From positions 10,186,001 through 10,250,000 of the forward strand of contig CM074184.1 of NCBI GenBank assembly GCA_037179385.1: a DNA stretch of 64,000 nucleotides, written 5' to 3'. Position 1 is the first letter of the stretch, and each line of letters begins with the position of its first letter. Below are positions 31,948-43,737 of the stretch, piece after piece. The notes below the pieces were generated by a model. That model ran no database searches, was not told the origin of the DNA, and saw only the letters and a list, made by a program, of their open reading frames with translations. Made by a program: the position numbers and the translations under genes. This DNA is from Holothuria scabra (Eukaryota; Echinodermata; Holothuroidea; Aspidochirotida; Holothuriidae).

Positions 31948-34187
31948 AAAGGTGACACATCCAAAGGACATTCTTTCACCACGCATGCGTCGAGAGGCTA
32001 AATATGCCCAGTAATATAGGTAATAGGGTCCTTATGGACAGAGGCAACCCTCATTACATTCAGGGGGAGATGATTCCAATCCTTAATGGTTCGAGGCAGG
32101 AAGCTAAATTTATAACAGTTAGTACTAGTATGTGGGAGACAGACATGAAGGTCATGCATTAAACGGGTTCTACGAGTAGGCCGCTGGAGACAATCAACAG
32201 GTAATTGAGCCAGGCCAAACATACCTTTGGAAAAAAGGATCAATCTACTTTTCCTCCGCCTTTCAGTTAAGGGCAGAAGGTTTAGTTCCTTAAGGAGCCT
32301 GGTCATTGATCCTGGCTCCCTTGAATAGTCAGAGGCAATGAATCTAGCAGACCGTTTTTGTATACTCTCAAGCTTGTCACGCAGGTAAACCTGGTGGGGG
32401 TCCCAAACACTACTGGCGTACTCCAGCACAGGCCGAAGGATTCCTTTATAAGCCATTAACTTGACATCACCAGGGCAGGAAGATAGATTTCTATACAGAA
32501 TACCAAGAATCTTATTTCCCTTGTTACAGATGTTTTGAATATGCTTCTCCCAGTTTAGATCTTTGGTGATGGTTATTCCGAGATACTTAATACTATCTAC
32601 CCTCGGGAGCTCAATCCTATTTAGAACATACCTAAAAAGTATGGGACTTTTTTTCCGAGCAAAAGTAGTAACGCTACACTTAGTGGGCTGAAATCTCATT
32701 CCCCACGTGGAAGCCCACAGCCCCAACTGCTTGATATCATTCTGAAGTTTATGACAATCCTCATCGGACTCAATAATACGGTAACAGACACAATCATCTG
32801 CAAAGAGGCGAACCTTGGAAGAAACACCATCGACGATATCATTGATATGAACCAAGAAGAGAATCGGTCCTAGGACAGACCCCTGGGGAACTCCAGACAG
32901 AACTTGCATCGGGGGAGACCGGGTTCCATTGACAACAACAGATTGTTTACGATCAACAAGAAAGTCATCAACCCAACGAAGAATCTGATTTGAAACACCA
33001 AGTGTATACAGCTTGGTCTTCAGCAGTTCATGAGGAACAGTATCGAAGGCCTTCTCAAAATCCAAGATAAACACATCGACTTGTTTATGGGCATCAAGGG
33101 AGGAAGCCCAGTCCTCAATTATCAACACAAGTTGTGTTTCACAACTACGAGACTTGCGAAAGGCGTGCTGGGTGGGAGAGAGTAAGTTATGTATTTCAAA
33201 ATGGTTCATAAGGTTTGAGGCAATAATATGTTCTAACAATTTACAGCAGACACATGTAAGAGAAACAGGCCTGTAATTACAAGGTAGGGAACTGTCACCT
33301 TTTTTGAAAATAGGGCAAACATTTGCAGTCTTCCAATCCTCTGGAATGCATCCTTTTGTAAGGGATTGCTGAAAGAGATGGCTTAGAACAGGTGCAAAAT
33401 CAGTGGCAATCTCTCTCAGGACCCAAGGATGGATGCCATCTGGTCCCATGGCCTTATTGATTTTAAGACCATGCAAAAGCTTTTCAACGCCAAAGGTGGA
33501 TATAGTTATATCACTCATTCTCTTACACGTGGGTCTGATGAGGGGAACACTATGAAACACTGTTTTAGTAAATACACTACAGAACTGGTTATTGAGAGCA
33601 CGAACTTTGTCCAAGACGGTGACAGCTAGCTTATCATCGTTCTTAAGAGGGGGAGATTATGCCTATCTTTCTTCTGACCATTAATATATCTCCAGAAGGG
33701 TTTGGCATCGGCTTTGATATCGCCGATCATTCCATTAATGTACTTTTTATGGGAGGTGTGAATCTCTCTTTTGATTTTAGTCCGCAGATGAGCCCATCTC
33801 CCATAAATACCAGTCTTCCGGGTTTTTTTAAAAAGGGCATGCAATCTGTTCCTACGCCTACTTAGCCTGCGAATACTGTCGGTTATCCATGGAAGAGATT
33901 TTCTGGATTTGGCCAATCTAGTTGGAATATTATCCTTCACAGTTCTTTCAAGAAAGGACTTAATGAGTTGCCAATTTTCTTCCACAGTACGATTATCTTG
34001 CCCCCCGTTAAAATAAGTAGATGAGAAACCCCGTGTATCCTCCCTCATAGCAACAAAATTCCCCTTAGAGTACTGTAAAATGAGCCTTCCCGAGGGTCGG
34101 GAGAACTTTGGAAAAATAAATAATCTGGTACATAATTTATGTGTTCTTTTACGGTGTAAATAAGCAGACGTATTATTATGTAAATAA
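31948..34187 (-). mobile_element. LINE-C, jockey/CR1-group non-LTR retrotransposon, 5' truncated
   Basis: Minus-strand element: end of the EN-RT linker (34187-33650), reverse transcriptase (33650-31998), ~50-bp 3' UTR and (GAA)n tail. The endonuclease is missing. At its 5' edge it abuts the 3' end of B2, which either inserted into it or lies next to a truncation point. Confidence 0.92.
31998..33614 (-). CDS. Reverse transcriptase ORF of LINE-C (538 codons, long open frame)
   Basis: RNA-dependent DNA polymerase for target-primed retrotransposition. Residues ~56-60 GPDGI, ~101-106 PIFKKG, 114-118 YRPVS; motif A FILDFEKAFD (182-191), motif [12 protein letters not shown] (240-250), motif C FADD (271-274), motif E-like SIKYLGITITKDLNW; C-terminal WNHLP. 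All three catalytic aspartates are present. The true protein began upstream: the frame 33626-34261 continues it after a 1-nt frameshift near 33650, so this copy is dead as a whole although this part is open. Confidence 0.92.
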   Translation of the reverse strand: MDKVRALNNQFCSVFTKTVFHSVPLIRPTCKRMSDITISTFGVEKLLHGLKINKAMGPDGIHPWVLREIATDFAPVLSHLFQQSLTKGCIPEDWKTANVCPIFKKGDSSLPCNYRPVSLTCVCCKLLEHIIASNLMNHFEIHNLLSPTQHAFRKSRSCETQLVLIIEDWASSLDAHKQVDVFILDFEKAFDTVPHELLKTKLYTLGVSNQILRWVDDFLVDRKQSVVVNGTRSPPMQVLSGVPQGSVLGPILFLVHINDIVDGVSSKVRLFADDCVCYRIIESDEDCHKLQNDIKQLGLWASTWGMRFQPTKCSVTTFARKKSPILFRYVLNRIELPRVDSIKYLGITITKDLNWEKHIQNICNKGNKILGILYRNLSSCPGDVKLMAYKGILRPVLEYASSVWDPHQVYLRDKLESIQKRSARFIASDYSREPGSMTRLLKELNLLPLTERRRKSRLILFSKGMFGLAQLPVDCLQRPTRRTRLMHDLHVCLPHTSTNCYKFSFLPRTIKDWNHLPLNVMRVASVHKDPITYITGHI

Positions 34188-34261
34188 CATGACATAACAG
34201 GTTGAAGGGCAAAGGAGGGCCAAAGCACCATAAGATGCCCTGAAGTCCAAGCCCTTATCAA
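33626..34261 (-). pseudogene. LINE-C linker region upstream of RT, out of frame
   Basis: Encodes basic linker sequence (GGQDNRTVEENWQLIKSFLE, RNRLHALFKKTRKTGIYGRW, AKPFWRYINGQKKDRHNLP) typical of the region between endonuclease and RT in jockey/CR1-group LINEs. The first ~25 codons are not LINE-C but antisense-free B2 3' UTR, so the start at 34261 is spurious. Frameshifted relative to the RT at ~33650. Confidence 0.8.
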
Positions 34262-36480
34262 AAGTCAAACCAACAAACCTAGACAACACCCCGAAACAAT
34301 CAGATTCTACCACAGTCATGGAAGAACTTGTCAATGTACCTTAAGGCAGTGAACTGACGGGGGATTAACATATCAAAAAGTTTTGTACAAAAACGATCAT
34401 TTGCTCATTCTATATCAAAATTTTTTAAATGTTTTAATTAAGGTAAGCTGGCTCGATTATGCTTTGGAATATGTCAAGGTGAGAGTAACCCATGAAATGC
34501 CGATTTTCATTCGAAATACATGATTTTTGAATATTTCAAAGTATTGTGACGTCATAATTAAGGGAATTTCCCCAAAATATTGGGCCATTTTATGCCTTTA
34601 CTTCACGCGTTTTACGACAAAAATATAGATCCAAATAAAACCAATTCTTCCCCTCCTGTTACCTGTGACATGCAGCTCCCCAAAACGCGTTTAGCCGTGT
34701 CAGTATATTTGTGGCTAGAAGTGTTAATCCTCTAAATTATGAAAAATTGGGATGAAAAACGTTTTTAGCCCATAGACATCATATCCCATAAATTAATGAT
34801 TTACGACAAAAGAAAGGGAACTGCCTAGTCAAAAAAGCATTCACTAGATGTGCAATAGTATGAACATCACAAATTCAGTTTAGCCAGACCGTAAAACACA
34901 ACCCCGAATAGTACACAAAGCGGAAAACCTAAAAATGCAAAATGCGCCCTCACACTGTAACGCATTTGGGAGGCTTTTGATCGAAACTTTTCGATATGCT
35001 ACCCAATCAGACAGACAATTCGACTCGTTGACAACTATTTGGGAGAAACAAAACACGTCAAGCCTTGCAACAGGCTTTTCCACTGCTTTTTGCAATGCCC
35101 ACGAACCCGAGAATTGAACCCTTAAATAACTACAAGTCAAAAGGGGATTCCTTTCAGAAAGAAACTTGTAAACCTGGAGCATGTCCCCTAATCTTTCTCA
35201 ATTCCAAAGTGGTAAGCCCAAGATGCTTAAGCCTAGCATGATAAGGTAAATTTCTCACCTCAGGTATAAGGCGCGTAGCTCTCCTCTGAACTTGCTCTAA
35301 AAGAAACTTGTCCTTTTCATAGAAGGGGCTCCAAGCCTGAGCTGCATAGTCAAGATGGGGTTTTACCAACTGCTTATACAAATTAAGTACAATATCCTTA
35401 CTAAAATTGATAAAATCCCTCTTGATCAATTGAAGCACTCTATTAATTAGCCTTTGCAACAGTGGCTGCACACTGCCTTGATGACTTTAAATCTCCAGTA
35501 ATTACAACCCAGATCCTTCTCGAAGGTGACATTACTTAAAACACTACCATACATGTTATAATCATAGCTAAAACTTTAAGGACCAAAATGAAGGACGAAC
35601 TTTATCCGCATTAAAAGACATTTGCCAAGTCTGAGGCCAAGAAAATAACCTTTCCAGATCTTTTTGCAGCAGTAAGGCATCATCCAAAATGCTAATCTTC
35701 CTATAAAGCCTAGTTAATATCATTGATGAAAATCAAGAAAAGAAGTGGGCCAAGGACAGAACCCTGTGGTACTCCACTTGTGACTTCTTTCCAAGAGGAG
35801 AAGTTACCATTGACAGCAACTCTCTGAGATGTACCATGAAATTACAAGTTTATTCAATCAGCACAATTGCCCTGAACCCCTAACCTATGCAGCTAAACCA
35901 TTAGCCTACCTATGGAACTTTATCAAAGGCGTTTGAAAAGTCAAGGTTAATGAAATCAACGCCATACCCAGAATCAAAAGATGAAGAGACATCTTCAAGA
36001 CAGTTCAGTAAGTTAGCAACACAAGATTTGCTTGACAGGAAACCATGCTGTGACAGATGCAACTCATTATCTAAAAGATACTTAAGTAAACTATCCTTAA
36101 AGATTCCATAACTTTGCACACAACATTGGTTAAACTGACAGGCCTCTAAATGCAAGGCATACTTCGATCCCCCTTCTTAAAAATTGGAGTAACATTTGCT
36201 ACCTGCCAGTCAGTAGGAACAAAACTTGAATCCAGAAACTTCTGAAAAATGATGGAAAGAGGAACTGACAAAATCTCAGAGCATTCACGTAAAATGGCTG
36301 GGTGGACCCCATCTGGCCCAGAAGCCTACATAGCCTTCAAACTATTTAACTTTCTACAAGTCTGTTCATCTGAAAAAATGACATAACTGATTGAAGAAAA
36401 GACATCAGAACCCCTACAAGTCCTCATCAAAGATGATTCCTTGGTAAAAACGAAAAATAGGAGATGGGCAAATGGGCTTT
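34188..36480 (-). mobile_element. LINE-B2, CR1-type retrotransposon, decayed and split by a MITE
   Basis: Minus-strand pieces: RT fingers (SGPDGVHPAILRECSEILSV, FKKGDRS) around 36.1-36.4 kb, palm remnants at 35.7-36.15 kb (DLDFSNAFDKVP-like motif A), thumb/C terminus 35154-35471 (LVKPHLDYAAQAWSPFYEKD) and 34880-35182. The 3' end has the same GGTTGAAGGGCAAAGGAGGG UTR and CATAA tail as B1. Many frameshifts and stops. The 5' limit is uncertain. Confidence 0.88.
34370..34997. mobile_element. ~628-bp MITE inserted in LINE-B2
   Basis: Interrupts B2 exactly where B1 reads continuously (B1 AGTTAACTACCCAATC near 62362). Its left end ATATCAAAAAGTTTTG and the inverse of its right end, ATATCGAAAAGTTTCG, are terminal inverted repeats. 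No coding capacity; target duplication unclear. Confidence 0.75.
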
Positions 36481-37910
36481 GAAGTTTACAAACCATGTTT
36501 AATCTAAAACAGTCCCGTGTAATCCTTTGCCTTTTCCCATCAGCGAGCAGGAAGAACGTTTGCTTCAGTTATCAGAAAAATTGATTCCCTTATCTTTGCT
36601 AATGTTTGAGTGACTTCCAGTAATTGATACTGTTATCCAGGGTCTCAAATGCCTGATTTGCCGGGTATGTTCTAAAGCAACTGATCCGTCCTACTGTTAT
36701 GTATTTTTTGAAATATTGTATAAAAGGAGAAGTTTAAGCAAAAATGTAATTTTCACATGTGAAAGAAGAACCAAATCTACACAGTGTGGTGAAATTTCCA
36801 TTCAAATTGGACAAAATCTCAAAATATCAGCAAATGAAGCTACTAGATTTGTGTTTCAAAGTGTTCTTGAGGGAAGCAGAGATTATATCACTTCCTCACA
36901 TTGACAACGAATGCTTTGTTTCCCTTTCTTTTTCAGACTGTTGTGTTGACCTTGACGTTTATAGGAATAGAATCTGCCTGTGGGGATTGCAAAGTTTGAA
37001 AATTTTTTGTGCTTCTTATGCAATCACATTTTGATAATATGGAGTAAGGTAAAAATATACTGTAAAGTTTAAAGGAAAACAAAAGACTGTCGATAGTAAT
37101 GTGGGGATATGATGTCATATGGGCTTGCTTCAAGTTCACTGTTTGTTGAAATGTGACAGCTTTACTTGCTCATATCTTGAGAACCACACCACGGATTTCA
37201 ACGCAAATTCCACCAAAATGCTCAGAACGAGTAGCCCTCTAGCATATTACAACTTGGTATGACCTAAAACCCTTCTTAATTCTAACAACCACACAGAAAT
37301 CAACTAAACACTTTTTCAGGGGAAATATTTTTTCTCTGTTTATTTTCCTTTTAAAATGAACAGTTCCACTGTGAAGACATTACGGTTGGTGTAAATATAC
37401 AGCGATTTTTATCCTCATATGACAAGACAGACAGGTATGATAATTCGAGAGCATAATTTTAATAGCACATTGAGTACGCTGGATGTAAGTGCAAAAAGAT
37501 CTCCGTAGTCTGCTATTGATATACCTATGCAAACATTTTTAGACAGAACACTCCGCGAAGCTATAGATGCAGTACTCTTTGTGGATGACATCAATTGCAA
37601 GTCTCGTAGAAAATTCAAGAGATGGGCAAGAGACAGAACCTTGTGCTACCCTAACCAGCTGACGGTGCACACCTCGATAAAAAGAGATTTATCTCCTCCC
37701 AGACCACAGTCCCCCGAAATAAGCGACAAAATACGAAGTATGAGTTAATCGGCTATAGTAGCCTAAATAATACAGAATCACAAAATATTAGGTGAAAAGG
37801 AAACTTAAGGGGTCTCATCCATAATATAATTCATGGCATTGGGAAAAGGCATGTTACAGATCCTTGAAGTTGAATTTGTTCTTTTTAAAAGATTTTTATT
37901 ATTTTATTTT
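36481..37910. other. Intergenic; includes inverted family alpha copy (36785-37284)
   Basis: 36785-37284 is the reverse complement relative of 5795-6290. 36481-36784 may contain the unrecognisable 5' part of LINE-B2. 37285-37910 shows only short ORFs that I cannot assign. Confidence 0.6.
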
Positions 37911-38062
37911 TAAATTTTAATGCTTGGAGCAAATTTAAACTTGAAAAAGAAATCAGATAAATCACTGGCTTTTCTTTTACATTCGTAAATACGGTATTTC
38001 ATATGAATTGTTAAAAAATTGTATGTATGAACGGAACGATTTCCATATACCGAAAGAAAAAG

Positions 38063-38097
38063 TGTGTGTGTGTGTTTTTTTTTTGGGGGGGGGGACG
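38063..38097 (+). repeat. GT microsatellite followed by T and G homopolymers
   Basis: (GT)n then a T run then a G run, a compound simple repeat prone to slippage. Confidence 0.85.
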
Positions 38098-38439
38098 ACA
38101 TTGCTTTCCTAATATCAGACCCGCCACATCAAGAATAAATTACGCAGTGTAACTACATTCTCAAAAAGGTGCTCAATTCTTTCATAGAGTCACTTTACAT
38201 TAGCGCTTAATCCAGGCACATTTATAAAAGAAGACACATGAGTTACTTTCAAACCACCCTCAATAATTGCGCTGATTATAGTTTAACTTTTTACCTTGTC
38301 TGGATTTCCTTCCAAATGAAATAGTAAATTACTTTACTTCTTTTTTTTATAAAATTAAAAGGGGGATTAGGGGAGCACTTGAAAAAGAAAAACGAGTTGG
38401 AAAAGGGCAAATGTTGTAACGATTAAATTTCGACCTATT

Positions 38440-39720
38440 GTAGTCAAGTCCAGCGATGACCAACACTTCAGACAATTTTTCAGGCGAGACATTCAACGGA
38501 AAAAGATCGTCTTCATTGCTTGTGAAACAAATACCAAGAAGTTGGACTGGGTCATTCGTAAGCTTAATATTTAAATCATTTAAACCAAAAGGGATATTTG
38601 TTGCAAAAAGTCCCAGTGGAAATAAATTAGATTTAACTAAGTTAATAGAAAAGCCCGACGCATCTTTTAATTCACTAAAGATATATGAATAGTCTCCGCT
38701 TCAGACGTTTTATTAACATCTAGAAACATTGTAGTTTCATCTGCATACTGCACAAGTTTTACTTTAGTATTGCTGGTGTTGATAACACGAATATTCACAT
38801 TCACTCGAATTTTAAAAGAAATTTCAGTCGAAAGGAGATATAAATATATAAGGGCTCAAAGGACAACCTTGCCGTTTGCCTCTCTGAAGGGGAAAGAAAC
38901 CTGTGGTAAATCCATTGTTATAAACGAAAGAGGTACACTTATTATAGAAAGTCCTAATCTGGTTTTTAAAATCCCTGCCAAAATTAAAGTAGCTTAGAGC
39001 TCGCTGTAAATAAAGGGCCACTCGATTTTGTCGAAGACCCTTCAGTTTCAAAGTCAAATAGGGAGAAGAAACCTGGAATTCTATATTTTGTTTGCAATAT
39101 TTACTTAAGTGTTAAACAAGTATTACATTTTCACCAATGTATCGTCCCTTTAAAAACGAGTTTTTTAAGATCACATTGTTTAATCTTAGAGCGATTGTCT
39201 TTGGTCCTGTTTTCTAACTGTATTTAAAAGTTTAACTGGTCGGTAGTTTTGTAGCTGAGCTGGATCATTGGTAGGTTTTAAAATAAAAGTAAAAACACCT
39301 CTTTATTGTTCAGCAGATAATCCACCTTTGTTATAACCATATTTTAAGGCATCAACTACCAAATTGCCTATCAAAGGCCAGAACGTTCTATGAAAATTAA
39401 CAGAAAGGCCGTCACTACCAAGTGCCCTATGACACTCATTTAATGTTAATTCACCTTCACATGAGTTTAAGTCTAAATTTTGTAGATTCTGAAGTGGAAG
39501 ATCATCAATAAAGGTTACTAGGTTGCAATTGATTGAACTATAGAGTGAAATATAAGAAACCATAATGTCAGATATTATATCTTCCTCAGATGTTGCAATA
39601 TCACCAATGTACTTTTTAAAGTAAATATTGAATTGTTAGTATAATTTCTTATTTCCAGGTTTAAAAAATTCTTTGTGTTTTCTCCCCTTTTCTCCCCAAC
39701 AAAGAACAATCTTCTTCGTG
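38440..39720 (-). mobile_element. Tx1/L1-like LINE fragment (reverse transcriptase, inactive)
   Basis: Minus-strand order: ECHRALGSDGLSVNFHRTFW (39.4 kb), RALSYFNFGRDFKNQIRTFY and FPLQRGKRQGCPLSPYIF (38.9 kb), then QYADETTMFLDVNKTSEA (~38.73 kb), then SGFSINLVKSNLFPLG and LLGICFT (38.5-38.65 kb). RQGCPLSP and the ADD-TT box are L1/Tx1-type. The catalytic YADD reads YADE and the frame is broken, so it cannot be active. Confidence 0.85.
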
Positions 39721-40580
39721 AGCTAACAATGATTCCTTATAGCCTATAATTATAGTAATTTAAAAGCTCCATCTCGGTGCACGTAGAAGTAAATTTCTAA
39801 CGACACAATCTGACTCATGAAGGTATAACTGCTGGCAAATCACCTATCATGATTCTACAAGTATACAGAATTATATAAGAGCTTTGAACATAAGAGCTTT
39901 GAACAAGCACAGAGTCGCTAGAGACTCTAGCAACTCCCTGGAACAAGTAACTCCTTCAGCTAGATACCAAGTGTGTCTGATAAGATAGTCCTATAACTTG
40001 TCCCGTTAGTTGGCAATTCTTGGTCAAGCATTGACCCATTGTATCAGTACTTCATTTTCTATTCTCTTTTGAGTACCCCTCTACTCCCTCAGAAATTGTC
40101 AGGCCCTGAAAAATCGTCATGTTTAATGCCCGCCCTCCATTTCAGATAAAAGGTCTCTTGCAAAAAAATCTGCCTTAGAATCCTCCCAACGCCCATCTAG
40201 ACATTAAGTTCTACCGCCGTGACATCAACAATAAGACCCACCTACACTCACACTAGCATACGCTATGGAACCCTAAAACTGAATGCGGGACGGAAACCAA
40301 ATTATTTTTGATCAAATATACAAACTTTCAATTAACCAATGGAAATTTATTCAAACACAATACATCAAAATATTTTAAAGGTAACTGCATGGGAGTATAG
40401 ACATTTACGAGCTACAGATAAACCAAAACATATAATTACATATTCAGACTGCCTCCCCATTTATGTAACTCCTGTATACTACAAAATGTCAGGACTCAAT
40501 CCCGGTTTGGGGTATTAACTGAGTCGTTCTTCGTTCAGCATATTCCGAATCCGGCCCGGCACTAGCTCCTGGAAGCAGGG
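39721..40580. other. Intergenic, no feature recognised
   Basis: AT-rich sequence without conserved peptide, clear repeat or RNA gene. At its right edge, 40581-40600 is a perfect 20-bp palindrome (AGGTGTTACTAGTAACACCT). Confidence 0.5.
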
Positions 40581-40605
40581 AGGTGTTACTAGTAACACCT
40601 TACTA

Positions 40606-41511
40606 TGGCACGCCAAAAGGCTCGCCAAATATGATGATGTTCTAAAAATACACGTTCATGTACTAAACTTACACGTTCATGTACCAAAAATATACGATGA
40701 TGTACTAACTTCATATGATCATGATGTAAATTTACACCATCATGCACTAAAATGTTACGTTGTGCATGTAAAATCACACGTTGTACATGTAAAAACGTAA
40801 GATCATCATGTTATTATTGTCTCTTCCGCACGCCATACAGAGTGAGCCTTTCGGCGTACCAGAAGTCCGCCAAAAGTCTCACCGAATTTGATGTAGTAAA
40901 AGTACACGTTCATGTACTAACTGCTTACGATCATGTACTGATTTCAAACGTTCATGTACTGATTTCATACGTACATGTACTGATTTCATACGATCATGTA
41001 CTGATTTCTTACGATCATGTACTGATTTCTTACGATCATGTACTGACATTTAGTACATGATCGTATGAAATCAGTACATGTACGTATGAAATCAGTACAT
41101 GAACGTATGAAATTTGTACATGATCGTAAGCAGTTAGTACATGAACGTGTACTTTTACTACATCAAATTCGGTGAGCCTTTTGGCGGACTTCTGGTACGC
41201 CGAAAGACTCACTCTGTATGGCGTGCGGAAGAGACAATAATAACATGATGATCTTACGTTTTTACATGTACAACGTGTGTTATTAGATGTACAACGTGTG
41301 ATTTTACATGTACAACGTAACATTTTAGTACATGATGGTGTAAATTTACATCATGATCATATGAAGTTAGTACATCCTCGTATATTTTTGGTACATGAAC
41401 GTGTAATTTTAGTACATGAACGTGTAATTTTTGTACATGAACGTGTATTTTTAGTACATTAACGTGTATTTTTAGAACATCTTCATATTTGGTGAGCCTT
41501 TTGGCGTGCCA
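40606..41511. mobile_element. 906-bp fold-back (palindromic) element
   Basis: Starts TGGCACGCCAAAAGGCTC and ends with the inverse GAGCCTTTTGGCGTGCCA, flanked by TA on both sides (also CCTTAC and CCTTCC). The whole element is one imperfect hairpin centred near 41049. The arms consist of ~21-bp repeats around TACGATCATGTACTGATTTC, with a second inverted module (CGCACGCCATACAGAGTGAG near 40829, inverse near 41225). Open frames in it exist in mirror-image pairs and are not genes. Confidence 0.9.
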
Positions 41512-41799
41512 TACCTTCCTGCCGGCATAATATCTTAAAAGATTTGCTCGTCCATTGAAAAATGTATAGATGCGCCTAAAGTGGCCCATATGATACTATT
41601 TGCCTCAGTGCTTCCTTGGTGGTACTGAATGTTTGCTCCGAAAAGCCAAGACCTGCACTGCCTACAAAAGCACCCACATCCTTTCCAAGACCATTTCATC
41701 CCATCACCATGTTTTAATGGTAACACCGACGGAGAGAACTATGGTACACTTACCTATTTGGAGAAACAGCAATAAAACTTAGCACTTGTCATGAAGCAA

Positions 41800-42060
41800 C
41801 TTCAAAAACCAATTTCCTGACCACCTTGAGTAGATCAAGAAAATTCTGCAAATTTTCTATATCATCCATACTTTTAATTTCTCTGACTATTTTTGTATCA
41901 TCTGCAAATAACTAAGCTGTACCATTATTACACTAAGGTAAATCATTAATGTAAAGCGCAAATAAGATAGGACCTAAAACACTGCCATGAGGAATACCAC
42001 TTGTGACCGCATGCTTACTAGTTTAACTACATTAACAAGATAACCTTTTGGTTTCTTGCT
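41800..42060 (-). pseudogene. CR1-group LINE RT palm fragment
   Basis: The minus strand encodes CFRSYLICALYINDLP-like motif B remnants and LFADDTKIVREIKSMDDIEN then LQNFLDLLKV. Stops interrupt it and nothing of the flanking RT is preserved. Confidence 0.75.
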
Positions 42061-43224
42061 TTTAAAAGATATCCAATCCATTTCCTAATTTAGCTAAAGC
42101 CAGATACGCTCATTTTTTTATCCAATTAAAATGGGCGGTTTTCTAACGTCAACCGGCCTTTCAAAAGATACTTCCAAATTTATGACGGGTAAGGTTTAGA
42201 GGCCGCCTTAGGGCAGTAGGGTGTCCGATGGGAACCAGGGACAAAGCCACTATGGGACGAAGACGCCGGAATTTCCTGAGTTTGGGGGAGTTTGTGAGGT
42301 ATTAAAGCCGTCGTCTATCGAGGTCTAAAGATTAGTTGGATAAGTTCAAGTAAAATTTTATCGGTAACAAAACTACCAGGAGCGGATCAGGTAGACATAT
42401 TGAAAAGGGGTGGTAGAACTAGATAGCAGTTGATGGACGGTTAAATATGACATATTATCCTGCCGGAGAGGCTACCTAAGCTGAGCGCCATCTACAAATA
42501 GCGCGCGACATGCAGGGAATTTTGAAAAGCCGCAACCTTCAGAGGGACGGAAATGGCATTTCCCAGGTGTTTTGGACGATTTTCCTCAGGTGGGAAAAAT
42601 AAAAATTACTGCCATATCTCGTCAAAATAAGAATCAAATCATAAAAATACAGGTAGTCAAGCTCTGCTCACACAAGACATATCTTTTTTGAAAATCGCAA
42701 ATCAGTTGGGCGCCTTAGGGAGCACAAGGTTTTCATGGAACATGTCTTCCACCCTCTCCACCCTCCTTGGCGATACCGCTGTCTGAATTGATTCACATGA
42801 TATAGGGCTTGAAGCAAGTAACAGTAGTCAACTTCATAGATTTGATGAATCGGACGTAATCTAAAACGCAATGACGTCACTCTGGCGTTCCTCGTGACAT
42901 TTCACAACCTGGTGTAACTTCGTGTTGCGCTTGAAATGGCATAGACATGTAAGACCTCAGTTCGTTGTGGATGAGGTCCGCGCCGTGAAATATTAAGCTC
43001 CCTTATGATGCCCTCTTGTCAGTGCTGAGCTATACCATCCACAAAGAACTGGACACCTCCATGTAAATTTGACATGTACAAAAATCTTAAAACGTTTTTT
43101 AAATCTCCCTTCAGATATTATTAAAACAAATAATCACATCATCATCTCAGCGAGATGAGCTACATGTCATCCAGAGCTTTACATGTGGTGTTTAACTAGT
43201 GAGGTGACATTGCTCCTAAAAACG
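42061..43224. other. Intergenic, no feature recognised
   Basis: No conserved coding sequence, no clear repeat. Confidence 0.45.
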
Positions 43225-43535
43225 TTGCCGGTTAAACCCAAAGGTGTTGGTTAAGTTTAAAGCGGGTGATTGAGATGGTTCATGAAATTCAAAATCTTTT
43301 TCCAAAACTGTTACGTGTTCTTCACATATCAATGACAAATTATCACACTCAGAAAATCCCCTGCGTACAAATAACTTTTTTATGAGTGAGCACTTCATGC
43401 TGTGTAATACAAGCTTTGATATTCTTCATTGTTTGAACAAGCTGTCAATCAAAGAGCCAGCCAATTGAGAATTTCTGTAAATACCTACAAGAAAAGTAAT
43501 TTAGGGTGAGAGGATTGGTCCCTTTAATGGTTCAA
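43225..43535 (+). repeat. Interspersed repeat family beta, fullest copy
   Basis: Its left part matches 4590-4720 and its right part 27180-27310, showing that those two are pieces of one family. Confidence 0.6.
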
Positions 43536-43682
43536 TTCAGTTTTCAAAAAATCGTGACCATACACTTTTTAAAATTATGAGCAAAACCGATACTAACCAG
43601 GACAGCACAAAATTTAAAATTTTAACTTTTTCCGTAACCATGAAGAAAGGAAGCGGGGAGAGGGGGCTGCGGGGGAGAGAGC

Positions 43683-43737
43683 CCCAATGAAAAATGAGGG
43701 GGAGGAAGCATGCTTCCGCCCCTCATTTTTCATTGTC
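43683..43737. other. ~53-bp near-perfect palindrome
   Basis: CAATGAAAAATGAGGGG-GA-GGAAGCA and TGCTTCC-GC-CCCTCATTTTTCATTG form a hairpin with almost no loop. It probably marks a TE terminus or can extrude as a cruciform. Confidence 0.75.

Noticed and set aside
31282..32014. ORFs of 218-234 aa made of poly-Glu, poly-Lys, poly-Phe or poly-Ser
   Set aside because: They are readings of the (TTC)191 tract in different frames with no flanking conserved domain.
40589..41589. ORFs with HVLISYDHVL-type repeats on both strands
   Set aside because: Mirror-image readings of the fold-back element.
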